This document shows positions 11,135 to 24,129 of a DNA stretch of 38,735 nucleotides, in pieces. Under the pieces are notes generated by a model. The model saw nothing but the letters and a program-made list of their open reading frames with translations. It was not told where the DNA came from and did no database searches. The DNA comes from Mesostigma viride (Eukaryota; Streptophyta; Mesostigmatophyceae; Mesostigmatales; Mesostigmataceae). The position numbers and the translations under genes are program-made. The stretch is from the NCBI GenBank assembly GCA_009746045.1, contig RPFO01001404.1, positions 1-38,735 of the forward strand, read 5' to 3'. The stretch's first letter is position 1, and each line of letters starts with the position of its first letter.

Positions 11135-12415
11135 CTTGCGTGCGCGGTGTATTTACGTGTGTGTGCAGCCGCCCCAAGCGTGCGCGGTGTGTGTACGTGT
11201 GTGTGCAGTTGCCCCTTGCGTGCGCGGTGTGTGTACATGTGTGTGCAGTTGCCCCTTGCGTGCGCGGTGGATGTACGTGTGTGTGCAGCCGCCCCTTGCG
11301 TGCGCGGTGTATTTACGTGTGTGTGCAGCCGCCCCAAGCGTGCGCGGTGTGTGTACGTGTGTGTGCAGTTGCCCCTTGCGTGCGCGGTGTGTGTACATGT
11401 GTGTGCAGTTGCCCCTTGCGTGCGCGGTGTATGTACATGTGTGTGCAGTTGCCCCTTGCGTGCGCGGTGTATGTACGTGTGTGTGCAGCCGCCCCTTGCG
11501 TGCGCGGTGTAGGTACGTGTGTGTGCAGCCGCCCCAAGCGTGCGCGGTGTGTGTACATGTGTGTGCAGTTGCCCCTTGCGTGCGCGGTGTGTGTACGTGT
11601 GTGTGCAGCCGCCCCTTGCGTGCGCGGTGGATGTACGTGTGTGTGCAGTTGCCCCTTGCGTGCGCGGTGGATGTACGTGTGTGTGCAGCCGCCCCTTGCG
11701 TGCGCGGTGTGTGTACATGTGAGTGCAGCTGCCCCAAGCGTGCGCGGTGTGTGTACATGTGTGTGCAGTTGCCCCTTGCGTGCGCGGTGGATGTACGTGT
11801 GTGTGCAGCCGCCCCTTGCGTGCGCGGTGTATGTACGTGCGTGTGCAGCCGCCCCTTGCGTGCGCGGTGTATGTACATGTGTGTGCATCCTTGTCCTTGC
11901 GTGCGCGGTGTATGTACATGTGTTTGCACTCGCCCCTTGCGTGCGCGGTGGATGTACATGTGTGTGCAGCCGCCCCTTGCGTGCATGGTTTATGTACATG
12001 TGTGTGCAGTCGCCGGCCCCGTGCGTGCGCAGTGGATGTACGTGTGTGTGCAGCCGCCCCGTGCGTGCATGGTGTGTGTACGTGTGTGTGCAGCAGCCCC
12101 TTGCGTGCGCGGTGTATGTACGTTTCTGTGCATGCCGGCCCTTGCGTGCATGGTGTATGTACATGTGCTTGCACTGGCCCCTTGCGTGCGCGGTGTATGT
12201 ACGTGTGTGTGCAGCCCCCCTTGCGTGCGCGGTGTATGTACGTGTGTGCGCACTCGCCCCTTGCGTGCGCGGTGTATGTACGTGTGTGTGCATGCCGGCA
12301 ATTGCGTGCATGGTGTGTGTACGTGTGTGTGCAGCCGCCCCTTGCGTGCGCGGTGTGTGTACGTGTGTGTGCACTCGCCCCTTGCGTGCGCGGTGGATGT
12401 ACATGTGTGTGCAGC
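11135..12415. repeat. higher-order satellite block A1
   Basis: The ordered series of unit variants here recurs at about 13262-14542 (offset 2,127 bp) and again at about 17275-18555 (a further 4,013 bp). A 277-codon stretch inside the block is identical in translation in all three places. This is duplication of a block of about 32 units, not independent drift. Confidence 0.85.
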
Positions 12416-12669
12416 CGCCCCTTGCGTGTGCGGTGGATGTACATGTGTGTGCAGCCGCCCCGTGCGTGCATGGTGTGTGTACGTGTGTGTGCAGCAGCCC
12501 CTTGCGTGCGCGGTGTATGTACGTTTCTGTGCATGCCGGCCCTTGCGTGCATGGTGTATGTACATGTGCTTGCACTGGCCCCTTGCGTGCGCGGTGTATG
12601 TACGTGTGTGTGCAGCCCCCCTTGCGTGCGCGGTGTATGTACGTGTGTGCGCACTCGCCCCAAGCGTGC

Positions 12670-15500
12670 GCGGTGTATGTACGTGTGTGTGCAGCCGCCC
12701 CAAGCGTGCGCGGTGTGTGTACATGTGAGTGCAGCTGCCCCAAGCGTGCGCGGTGTGTGTACATGTGTGTGCAGTTGCCCCTTGCGTGCGCGGTGGATGT
12801 ACGTGTGTGTGCATGCCGGCAATTGCGTGCATGGTGTGTGTACGTGTGTGTGCAGCCGCCCCTTGCGTGCGCGGTGTGTGTACGTGTGTGTGCACTCGCC
12901 CCTTGCGTGCGCGGTGTGTGTACAGGTGTGTGCAGCCGCCCCTTGCGTGCATGGTGTATGTACATGTGTGTGCAGCCGCCCCTTGCGTGCGCGGTGGATG
13001 TACATGTGTGTGCAGCCGAACCTTGCGTGCATGGTGTGTGTACCTGTGCGTGAAGTCGCTCCTTGCGTGCATGGTGTGTGTACGTGTGTGTGCAGCCACC
13101 CCTTTCGTGCGCGGTGTATGTACATGTGAGTGCCGTCGCCCCAAGCGTGCATTTTGTGTGTAAGTGTGTGTGCAGCAGCCCCTTGCGTGCGCGGTGTATG
13201 TACGTGTGTGTGCAGCCGCCCCGTGGTTGCGCGGTGGATGTACATGTGAGTGGAGCCGGTCCTTGCGTGCGCGGTGTATTTACGTGTGTGTGCAGCCGCC
13301 CCAAGCGTGCGCGGTGTGTGTACGTGTGTGTGCAGTTGCCCCTTGCGTGCGCGGTGTGTGTACATGTGTGTGCAGTTGCCCCTTGCGTGCGCGGTGGATG
13401 TACGTGTGTGTGCAGCCGCCCCTTGCGTGCGCGGTGTATTTACGTGTGTGTGCAGCCGCCCCAAGCGTGCGCGGTGTGTGTACGTGTGTGTGCAGTTGCC
13501 CCTTGCGTGCGCGGTGTGTGTACATGTGTGTGCAGTTGCCCCTTGCGTGCGCGGTGTATGTACATGTGTGTGCAGTTGCCCCTTGCGTGCGCGGTGTATG
13601 TACGTGTGTGTGCAGCCGCCCCTTGCGTGCGCGGTGTAGGTACGTGTGTGTGCAGCCGCCCCAAGCGTGCGCGGTGTGTGTACATGTGTGTGCAGTTGCC
13701 CCTTGCGTGCGCGGTGTGTGTACGTGTGTGTGCAGCCGCCCCTTGCGTGCGCGGTGGATGTACGTGTGTGTGCAGTTGCCCCTTGCGTGCGCGGTGGATG
13801 TACGTGTGTGTGCAGCCGCCCCTTGCGTGCGCGGTGTGTGTACATGTGAGTGCAGCTGCCCCAAGCGTGCGCGGTGTGTGTACATGTGTGTGCAGTTGCC
13901 CCTTGCGTGCGCGGTGGATGTACGTGTGTGTGCAGCCGCCCCTTGCGTGCGCGGTGTATGTACGTGCGTGTGCAGCCGCCCCTTGCGTGCGCGGTGTATG
14001 TACATGTGTGTGCATCCTTGTCCTTGCGTGCGCGGTGTATGTACATGTGTTTGCACTCGCCCCTTGCGTGCGCGGTGGATGTACATGTGTGTGCAGCCGC
14101 CCCTTGCGTGCATGGTTTATGTACATGTGTGTGCAGTCGCCGGCCCCGTGCGTGCGCAGTGGATGTACGTGTGTGTGCAGCCGCCCCGTGCGTGCATGGT
14201 GTGTGTACGTGTGTGTGCAGCAGCCCCTTGCGTGCGCGGTGTATGTACGTTTCTGTGCATGCCGGCCCTTGCGTGCATGGTGTATGTACATGTGCTTGCA
14301 CTGGCCCCTTGCGTGCGCGGTGTATGTACGTGTGTGTGCAGCCCCCCTTGCGTGCGCGGTGTATGTACGTGTGTGCGCACTCGCCCCTTGCGTGCGCGGT
14401 GTATGTACGTGTGTGTGCATGCCGGCAATTGCGTGCATGGTGTGTGTACGTGTGTGTGCAGCCGCCCCTTGCGTGCGCGGTGTGTGTACGTGTGTGTGCA
14501 CTCGCCCCTTGCGTGCGCGGTGGATGTACATGTGTGTGCAGCCGCCCCTTGCGTGCATGGTGTATGTCCATGTGTGGGCAGTTGCCCCTTGCGTGCGCGG
14601 CGTATGTACATGTTTTTGCACTCGCCCCTTGCGTGCATGGTGTATGTATGTGTGTGTGCAGCCGCCCCTTGCGTGCGCGGTGGATGTACGTGTGTGTGCA
14701 GCCACCCCTTTCGTGCGCGGTGTATGTACATGTGAGTGCCGTCGCCCCAAGCGTGCATTTTGTGTGTAAGTGTGTGTGCAGCAGCCCCTTGCGTGCGCGG
14801 TGTATGTACGTGTGTGTGCAGCCGCCCCGTGGTTGCGCGGTGGATGTACATGTGAGTGGAGCCGGTCCTTGCGTGCGCGGTGTATGTACGTGTGTGTGCA
14901 GCCGCCCCTTGCGTGCGCGGTGTAGGTACGTATGTGTGCAGCCGCCCCTTGCGTGCGCGGTGTATGTACGTGTGTGTGCAGCCGCTCCAAGCGTGCGCGG
15001 TGTGTGTACATGTGAGTGCAGCTGCCCCAAGCGTGCGCGGTGTGTGTACATGTGTGTGCAGTTGCCCCTTGCGTGCGCGGTGGATGTACGTGTGTGTGCA
15101 TGCCGGCAATTGCGTGCATGGTGTGTGTACGTGTGTGTGCAGCCGCCCCTTGCGTGCGCGGTGTGTGTACATGTGAGTGCCGTCGCCCCAAGCGTGCATT
15201 TTGTGTGTAAGTGTGTGTGCAGCCGCCCCTTGCGTGCGCGGTGTAGGTACGTGTGTGTGCAGCAGCCCCAAGCGTGCGCGGTGTATGTACGTGTGTGTGC
15301 AGCCGCCCCAAGCGTGCGCGGTGTGTGTACATGTGAGTGCAGCTGCCCCAAGCGTGCGCGGTGTGTGTACATGTGTGTGCAGTTGCCCCTTGCGTGCGCG
15401 GTGGATGTACGTGTGTGTGCATGCCGGCAATTGCGTGCATGGTGTGTGTACGTGTGTGTGCAGCCGCCCCTTGCGTGCGCGGTGTGTGTACGTGTGTGTG
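12670..15500. repeat. higher-order satellite block B1 (2.8 kb)
   Basis: This block is matched by about 16683-19513 at a constant offset of 4,013 bp. Markers such as the rare GCAGCCACCCCTTTCG variant (13091 and 17104) and CATGTTTTTGCACTCG recur in the same order. Only isolated substitutions separate the copies, for example CAGCAG versus CAGCCG near 15261 and 19274. Boundaries were judged by eye. Confidence 0.85.
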
Positions 15501-16682
15501 CAGCCGCCCCTTGCGTGCATGGTGTATGTCCATGTGAGTGCCGTTGCCCCTTGCGTGCGCGGTGGATGTACGTGTGTGTGCAGCCACCCCTTTCGTGCGC
15601 GGTGTATGTACATGTGAGTGCCGTCGCCCCAAGCGTGCATTTTGTGTGTAAGTGTGTGTGCAGCCGCCCCTTGCGTGCGCGGTGTAGGTACGTGTGTGTG
15701 CAGCCGCCCCAAGCGTGCGCGGTGTATGTACGTGTGTGTGCAGCCGCCCCAAGCGTGCGCGGTGTGTGTACATGTGAGTGCAGCTGCCCCAAGCGTGCGC
15801 GGTGTGTGTACATGTGTGTGCAGTTGCCCCTTGCGTGCGCGGTGGATGTACGTGTGTGTGCATGCCGGCAATTGCGTGCATGGTGTGTGTACGTGTGTGT
15901 GCAGCCGCCCCTTGCGTGCGCGGTGTGTGTACGTGTGTGTGCAGCCGCCCCTTGCGTGCATGGTGTATGTCCATGTGAGTGCCGTTGCCCCTTGCGTGCG
16001 CGGTGTATGTACGTGTGTGTGCAGCCGTCCCTTAATTGCGTGCGCGGTGGATGTACATGTGCGGGCAGTTGCCCCTTGCGTGCGCGGTGTATGTACGTGT
16101 GTGTGCAGCCGTCCCTTGCGTGCGCGGTGTATGTACGTGTGTGTGCAGCCGCCCCTTGCGTGCATGGTGAGTGTAAGTGTGTGTGCAGCAGCCCCTTGCG
16201 TGCGCAGTGTATGTACGTGTGTGTGCAGCCGCCCCTTGCGTGCGCGGTGTGTGTATACTGTGTGTGCATGCCGGCCCTTGCGTGCATGGTGTGTGTACGT
16301 GTGTGTGCAGCCGCCCAAGAGTATGTACATGTGAGTGCCGTCGCCCCTAATTGCGTGCATTGTGTGTGTAAGTGTGTGTGCAGCAGCCCCTTGCGTGCGC
16401 GGTGTATGTACGTGTGTGTGCAGCCGGCAATTGCGTGCATGGTGTGTGTACGTGTGTGTGCAGCCGCCCCTTGCGTGCGCGGTGTGTGTACGTGTGTGTG
16501 CAGCCGCCCCTTGCGTGCATGGTGTATGTCCATGTGAGTGCCGTTGCCCCTTGCGTGCGCGGTGTATGTACGTGTGTGTGCAGCCGTCCCTTAATTGCGT
16601 GCGCGGTGGATGTACATGTGCGGGCAGTTGCCCCTTGCGTGCGCGGTGTATGTACGTGTGTGTGCAGCCGTCCCTTGCGTGC

Positions 16683-19513
16683 GCGGTGTATGTACGTGTG
16701 TGTGCAGCCGCCCCAAGCGTGCGCGGTGTGTGTACATGTGAGTGCAGCTGCCCCAAGCGTGCGCGGTGTGTGTACATGTGTGTGCAGTTGCCCCTTGCGT
16801 GCGCGGTGGATGTACGTGTGTGTGCATGCCGGCAATTGCGTGCATGGTGTGTGTACGTGTGTGTGCAGCCGCCCCTTGCGTGCGCGGTGTGTGTACGTGT
16901 GTGTGCACTCGCCCCTTGCGTGCGCGGTGTGTGTACAGGTGTGTGCAGCCGCCCCTTGCGTGCATGGTGTATGTACATGTGTGTGCAGCCGCCCCTTGCG
17001 TGCGCGGTGGATGTACATGTGTGTGCAGCCGAACCTTGCGTGCATGGTGTGTGTACCTGTGCGTGAAGTCGCTCCTTGCGTGCATGGTGTGTGTACGTGT
17101 GTGTGCAGCCACCCCTTTCGTGCGCGGTGTATGTACATGTGAGTGCCGTCGCCCCAAGCGTGCATTTTGTGTGTAAGTGTGTGTGCAGCAGCCCCTTGCG
17201 TGCGCGGTGTATGTACGTGTGTGTGCAGCCGCCCCGTGGTTGCGCGGTGGATGTACATGTGAGTGGAGCCGGTCCTTGCGTGCGCGGTGTATTTACGTGT
17301 GTGTGCAGCCGCCCCAAGCGTGCGCGGTGTGTGTACGTGTGTGTGCAGTTGCCCCTTGCGTGCGCGGTGTGTGTACATGTGTGTGCAGTTGCCCCTTGCG
17401 TGCGCGGTGGATGTACGTGTGTGTGCAGCCGCCCCTTGCGTGCGCGGTGTATTTACGTGTGTGTGCAGCCGCCCCAAGCGTGCGCGGTGTGTGTACGTGT
17501 GTGTGCAGTTGCCCCTTGCGTGCGCGGTGTGTGTACATGTGTGTGCAGTTGCCCCTTGCGTGCGCGGTGTATGTACATGTGTGTGCAGTTGCCCCTTGCG
17601 TGCGCGGTGTATGTACGTGTGTGTGCAGCCGCCCCTTGCGTGCGCGGTGTAGGTACGTGTGTGTGCAGCCGCCCCAAGCGTGCGCGGTGTGTGTACATGT
17701 GTGTGCAGTTGCCCCTTGCGTGCGCGGTGTGTGTACGTGTGTGTGCAGCCGCCCCTTGCGTGCGCGGTGGATGTACGTGTGTGTGCAGTTGCCCCTTGCG
17801 TGCGCGGTGGATGTACGTGTGTGTGCAGCCGCCCCTTGCGTGCGCGGTGTGTGTACATGTGAGTGCAGCTGCCCCAAGCGTGCGCGGTGTGTGTACATGT
17901 GTGTGCAGTTGCCCCTTGCGTGCGCGGTGGATGTACGTGTGTGTGCAGCCGCCCCTTGCGTGCGCGGTGTATGTACGTGCGTGTGCAGCCGCCCCTTGCG
18001 TGCGCGGTGTATGTACATGTGTGTGCATCCTTGTCCTTGCGTGCGCGGTGTATGTACATGTGTTTGCACTCGCCCCTTGCGTGCGCGGTGGATGTACATG
18101 TGTGTGCAGCCGCCCCTTGCGTGCATGGTTTATGTACATGTGTGTGCAGTCGCCGGCCCCGTGCGTGCGCAGTGGATGTACGTGTGTGTGCAGCCGCCCC
18201 GTGCGTGCATGGTGTGTGTACGTGTGTGTGCAGCAGCCCCTTGCGTGCGCGGTGTATGTACGTTTCTGTGCATGCCGGCCCTTGCGTGCATGGTGTATGT
18301 ACATGTGCTTGCACTGGCCCCTTGCGTGCGCGGTGTATGTACGTGTGTGTGCAGCCCCCCTTGCGTGCGCGGTGTATGTACGTGTGTGCGCACTCGCCCC
18401 TTGCGTGCGCGGTGTATGTACGTGTGTGTGCATGCCGGCAATTGCGTGCATGGTGTGTGTACGTGTGTGTGCAGCCGCCCCTTGCGTGCGCGGTGTGTGT
18501 ACGTGTGTGTGCACTCGCCCCTTGCGTGCGCGGTGGATGTACATGTGTGTGCAGCCGCCCCTTGCGTGCATGGTGTATGTCCATGTGTGGGCAGTTGCCC
18601 CTTGCGTGCGCGGCGTATGTACATGTTTTTGCACTCGCCCCTTGCGTGCATGGTGTATGTATGTGTGTGTGCAGCCGCCCCTTGCGTGCGCGGTGGATGT
18701 ACGTGTGTGTGCAGCCACCCCTTTCGTGCGCGGTGTATGTACATGTGAGTGCCGTCGCCCCAAGCGTGCATTTTGTGTGTAAGTGTGTGTGCAGCAGCCC
18801 CTTGCGTGCGCGGTGTATGTACGTGTGTGTGCAGCCGCCCCGTGGTTGCGCGGTGGATGTACATGTGAGTGGAGCCGGTCCTTGCGTGCGCGGTGTATGT
18901 ACGTGTGTGTGCAGCCGCCCCTTGCGTGCGCGGTGTAGGTACGTATGTGTGCAGCCGCCCCTTGCGTGCGCGGTGTATGTACGTGTGTGTGCAGCCGCTC
19001 CAAGCGTGCGCGGTGTGTGTACATGTGAGTGCAGCTGCCCCAAGCGTGCGCGGTGTGTGTACATGTGTGTGCAGTTGCCCCTTGCGTGCGCGGTGGATGT
19101 ACGTGTGTGTGCATGCCGGCAATTGCGTGCATGGTGTGTGTACGTGTGTGTGCAGCCGCCCCTTGCGTGCGCGGTGTGTGTACATGTGAGTGCCGTCGCC
19201 CCAAGCGTGCATTTTGTGTGTAAGTGTGTGTGCAGCCGCCCCTTGCGTGCGCGGTGTAGGTACGTGTGTGTGCAGCCGCCCCAAGCGTGCGCGGTGTATG
19301 TACGTGTGTGTGCAGCCGCCCCAAGCGTGCGCGGTGTGTGTACATGTGAGTGCAGCTGCCCCAAGCGTGCGCGGTGTGTGTACATGTGTGTGCAGTTGCC
19401 CCTTGCGTGCGCGGTGGATGTACGTGTGTGTGCATGCCGGCAATTGCGTGCATGGTGTGTGTACGTGTGTGTGCAGCCGCCCCTTGCGTGCGCGGTGTGT
19501 GTACGTGTGTGTG
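16683..19513. repeat. higher-order satellite block B2 (2.8 kb)
   Basis: Second copy of the block at 12670-15500. Near-identity over 2.8 kb in a region of rapidly varying 40-bp units implies a recent duplication, or homogenisation by unequal exchange or gene conversion. Assembly collapse or expansion is an alternative. Confidence 0.85.
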
Positions 19514-20317
19514 CACTCGCCCCTTGCGTGCGCGGTGTGTGTACAGGTGTGTGCAGCCGCCCCTTGCGTGCATGGTGTATGTACATGTGTGTGCAGCTGC
19601 CCCTTGCGTGCGCGGTGGATGTACATGTGTGTGCAGCCGAACCTTGCGTGCATGGTGTGTGTACCTGTGCGTGAAGTCGCTCCTTGCGTGCATGGTGTGT
19701 GTACGTGTGTGTGCAGCCACCCCTTTCGTGCGCGGTGTATGTACATGTGAGTGCCGTCGCCCCAAGCGTGCATTTTGTGTGTAAGTGTGTGTGCAGCAGC
19801 CCCTTGCGTGCGCGGTGTATGTACGTGTGTGTGCAGCCGCCCCGTGGTTGCGCGGTGGATGTACATGTGAGTGGAGCCGGTCCTTGCGTGCGCGGTGTAT
19901 GTACGTGTGTGTGCAGCCGCCCCTTGCGTGCGCGGTGTAGGTACGTATGTGTGCAGCCGCCCCTTGCGTGCGCGGTGTATGTACGTGTGTGTGCAGCCGC
20001 CCCAAGCGTGCGCGGTGTGTGTACATGTGAGTGCAGCTGCCCCAAGCGTGCGCGGTGTGTGTACATGTGTGTGCAGTTGCCCCTTGCGTGCGCGGTGGAT
20101 GTACGTGTGTGTGCATGCCGGCAATTGCGTGCATGGTGTGTGTACGTGTGTGTGCAGCCGCCCCTTGCGTGCGCGGTGTGTGTACATGTGAGTGCCGTCG
20201 CCCCAAGCGTGCATTTTGTGTGTAAGTGTGTGTGCAGCCGCCCCTTGCGTGCGCGGTGTAGGTACGTGTGTGTGCAGCCGCCCCAAGCGTGCGCGGTGTG
20301 TGTACGTGTGTGTGCAG

Positions 20318-23300
20318 CCGCCCCAAGCGTGCGCGGTGTGTGTACATGTGAGTGCAGCTGCCCCAAGCGTGCGCGGTGTGTGTACATGTGTGTGCAGTTG
20401 CCCCTTGCGTGCGCGGTGGATGTACGGGTGTGTGCATGCCGGCAATTGCGTGCATGGTGTGTGTACGTGTGTGTGCAGCCGCCCCTTGCGTGCGCGGTGT
20501 GTGTACGTGTGTGTGCACTCGCCCCTTGCGTGCGCGGTGTATGTACGTGTGTGTGCAGCCGCCCCTTGCGTGCGCGGTGTAGGTACGTGTGTGTGCAGCC
20601 GCCCCAAGCGTGCGCGGTGTATGTATGTGTGTGTGCAGCCGCCCCTTGCGTGCGCGGTGGATGTACGTGTGTGTGCAGCCACCCCTTTCGTGCGCGGTGT
20701 ATGTACATGTGAGTGCCGTCGCCCCAAGCGTGCATTTTGTGTGTAAGTGTGTGTGCAGCAGCCCCTTGCGTGCGCGGTGTATGTACGTGTGTGTGCAGCC
20801 GCCCCGTGGTTGTGCGGTGGATGTACATGTGAGTGGAGCCGGTCCTTGCGTGCGCGGTGTATGTACGTGTGTGTGCAGCCGCCCCTTGCGTGCGTGGTGT
20901 GTGTACATGTAAGTGCAGCCGCCCCTTGCGTGCGCGGTGTATGTACGTGTGTGTGCAGCCGTCCCTTGCGTGCGCGGTGTGTGTACGTGTGAGTGCAGCT
21001 GCCCCAAGCGTGCGCGGTGTGTGTACATGTGTGTGCAGTTGCCCCTTGCGTGCGCGGTGGATGTACGTGTGTGTGCATGCCGGCAATTGCGTGCATGGTG
21101 TGTGTACGTGTGTGTGCAGCCGCCCCTTGCGTGCGCGGTGTGTGTACGTGTGTGTGCACTCGCCCCTTGCGTGCGCGGTGGATGTACATGTGTGTGCAGC
21201 CGCCCCTTGCGTGCATGGTGTATGTCCATGTGTGGGCAGTTGCCCCTTGCGTGCGCGGCGTATGTACATGTTTTTGCACTCGCCCCTTGCGTGCATGGTG
21301 TATGTATGTGTGTGTGCAGCCGCCCCTTGCGTGCGCGGTGGATGTACGTGTGTGTGCAGCCACCCCTTTCGTGCGCGGTGTATGTACATGTGAGTGCCGT
21401 CGCCCCAAGCGTGCATTTTGTGTGTAAGTGTGTGTGCAGCAGCCCCTTGCGTGCGCGGTGTATGTACGTGTGTGTGCAGCCGCCCCGTGGTTGCGCGGTG
21501 GATGTACATGTGAGTGGAGCCGCCCCAAGCGTGTGTACATGTGTGTGCAGTTGCCCCTTGCGTGCGCGGTGGATGTACGTGTGTGTGCATGCCGGCAATT
21601 GCGTGCATGGTGTGTGTACGTTTGTGTGCAGCCGCCCCTTGCGTGCGCGGTGTGTGTACGTGTGTGTGAATCCTTGTCCTTGCGTGCATGGTGTATGTAC
21701 ATGTGGGTGCAGCCGCCCCTTGCGTGCGCGGTGTATGCCAGTGTGTGTGCATGCCGGCCCTTGCGTGCATGGTGTGTGTAAGTGTGTGTGCAGCCGCCCC
21801 GAGCGTGTGTACATGTGTGTGCAGTTGCCCCTTGCGTGCGCAGTGGATGTACGTGTGTGTGCATGCCGGCAATTGCATGCATGGTGTGTGTACGTGTGTG
21901 TGCAGCCGCCCCTTTCGTGCGCGGTGTGTGTACGTGTGTGTGCACTCGCCCCTTGCGTGCGCGGTGTATGTACGTGTGTGTGCAGCCGCCCCTTGCGTGC
22001 GCGGTGTATGCCAGTGTGTGTGCATGCCGGCCCTTGCGTGCATGGTGTGTGTAAGTGTGTGTGCAGCCCCTTGCGTGCATGGTGTATGTACGTGTGTGTG
22101 CAGCCGCCCCTTGCGTGCGCGGTGTGTGTACGTATGTGTGCAGCCGCCCCTTGCGTGCGCGGTGTATGTACGTGTGTGTGCAGCCGCCCCTTGCGTGCGC
22201 GGTGTAGGTACGTGTGTGTGCAGCCGCCCCAAGCGTGCGCGGTGTGTGTACATGTGAGTGCAGCTGCCCCAAGCGTGCGCGGTGTGTGTACATGTGTGTG
22301 CAGTTGCCCCTTGCGTGCGCGGTGGATGTACGGGTGTGTGCATGCCGGCAATTGCGTGCATGGTGTGTGTACGTGTGTGTGCAGCCGCCCCTTGCGTGCG
22401 CGGTGTGTGTACGTGTGTGTGCACTCGCCCCTTGCGTGCGCGGTGTATGTACGTGTGTGTGCAGCCGCCCCTTGCGTGCGCGGTGTAGGTACGTGTGTGT
22501 GCAGCCGCCCCAAGCGTGCGCGGTGTATGTATGTGTGTGTGCAGCCGCCCCTTGCGTGCGCGGTGGATGTACGTGTGTGTGCAGCCACCCCTTTCGTGCG
22601 CGGTGTATGTACATGTGAGTGCCGTCGCCCCAAGCGTGCATTTTGTGTGTAAGTGTGTGTGCAGCAGCCCCTTGCGTGCGCGGTGTATGTACGTGTGTGT
22701 GCAGCCGCCCCGTGGTTGTGCGGTGGATGTACATGTGAGTGGAGCCGGTCCTTGCGTGCGCGGTGTATGTACGTGTGTGTGCAGCCGCCCCTTGCGTGCG
22801 TGGTGTGTGTACATGTAAGTGCAGCCGCCCCTTGCGTGCGCGGTGTATGTACGTGTGTGTGCAGCCGTCCCTTGCGTGCGCGGTGTGTGTACGTGTGAGT
22901 GCAGCTGCCCCAAGCGTGCGCGGTGTGTGTACATGTGTGTGCAGTTGCCCCTTGCGTGCGCGGTGGATGTACGTGTGTGTGCATGCCGGCAATTGCGTGC
23001 ATGGTGTGTGTACGTGTGTGTGCAGCCGCCCCTTGCGTGCGCGGTGTGTGTACGTGTGTGTGCACTCGCCCCTTGCGTGCGCGGTGGATGTACATGTGTG
23101 TGCAGCCGCCCCTTGCGTGCATGGTGTATGTCCATGTGTGGGCAGTTGCCCCTTGCGTGCGCGGCGTATGTACATGTTTTTGCACTCGCCCCTTGCGTGC
23201 ATGGTGTATGTATGTGTGTGTGCAGCCGCCCCTTGCGTGCGCGGTGGATGTACGTGTGTGTGCAGCCACCCCTTTCGTGCGCGGTGTATGTACATGTGAG

Positions 23301-24129
23301 TGCCGTCGCCCCAAGCGTGCATTTTGTGTGTAAGTGTGTGTGCAGCAGCCCCTTGCGTGCGCGGTGTATGTACGTGTGTGTGCAGCCGCCCCGTGGTTGC
23401 GCGGTGGATGTACATGTGAGTGGAGCCGCCCCAAGCGTGTGTACATGTGTGTGCAGTTGCCCCTTGCGTGCGCGGTGGATGTACGTGTGTGTGCATGCCG
23501 GCAATTGCGTGCATGGTGTGTGTACGTTTGTGTGCAGCCGCCCCTTGCGTGCGCGGTGTGTGTACGTGTGTGTGAATCCTTGTCCTTGCGTGCATGGTGT
23601 ATGTACATGTGGGTGCAGCCGCCCCTTGCGTGCGCGGTGTATGCCAGTGTGTGTGCATGCCGGCCCTTGCGTGCATGGTGTGTGTAAGTGTGTGTGCAGC
23701 CGCCCCGAGCGTGTGTACATGTGTGTGCAGTTGCCCCTTGCGTGCGCAGTGGATGTACGTGTGTGTGCATGCCGGCAATTGCATGCATGGTGTGTGTACG
23801 TGTGTGTGCAGCCGCCCCTTTCGTGCGCGGTGTGTGTACGTGTGTGTGCACTCGCCCCTTGCGTGCGCGGTGTATGTACGTGTGTGTGCAGCCGCCCCTT
23901 GCGTGCGCGGTGTATGCCAGTGTGTGTGCATGCCGGCCCTTGCGTGCATGGTGTGTGTAAGTGTGTGTGCAGCCCCTTGCGTGCATGGTGTATGTACGTG
24001 TGTGTGCAGCCGCCCCTTGCGTGCGCGGTGTGTGTACGTATGTGTGCAGCCGCCCCTTGCGTGCGCGGTGTATGTACGTGTGTGTGCAGCCGCCCCTTGC
24101 GTGCGCGGTGTAGGTACGTGTGTGTGCAG
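20318..24129. repeat. 1,906-bp tandem higher-order repeat (two copies)
   Basis: Units from about 20318 to 22223 repeat immediately at about 22224-24129. The private variant TGTACGGGTG occurs at 20421 and again exactly 1,906 bp later at 22327. A short insertion-bearing unit near 21500 recurs near 23406. The two copies appear almost identical. The array diverges again after about 24130. Confidence 0.88.
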
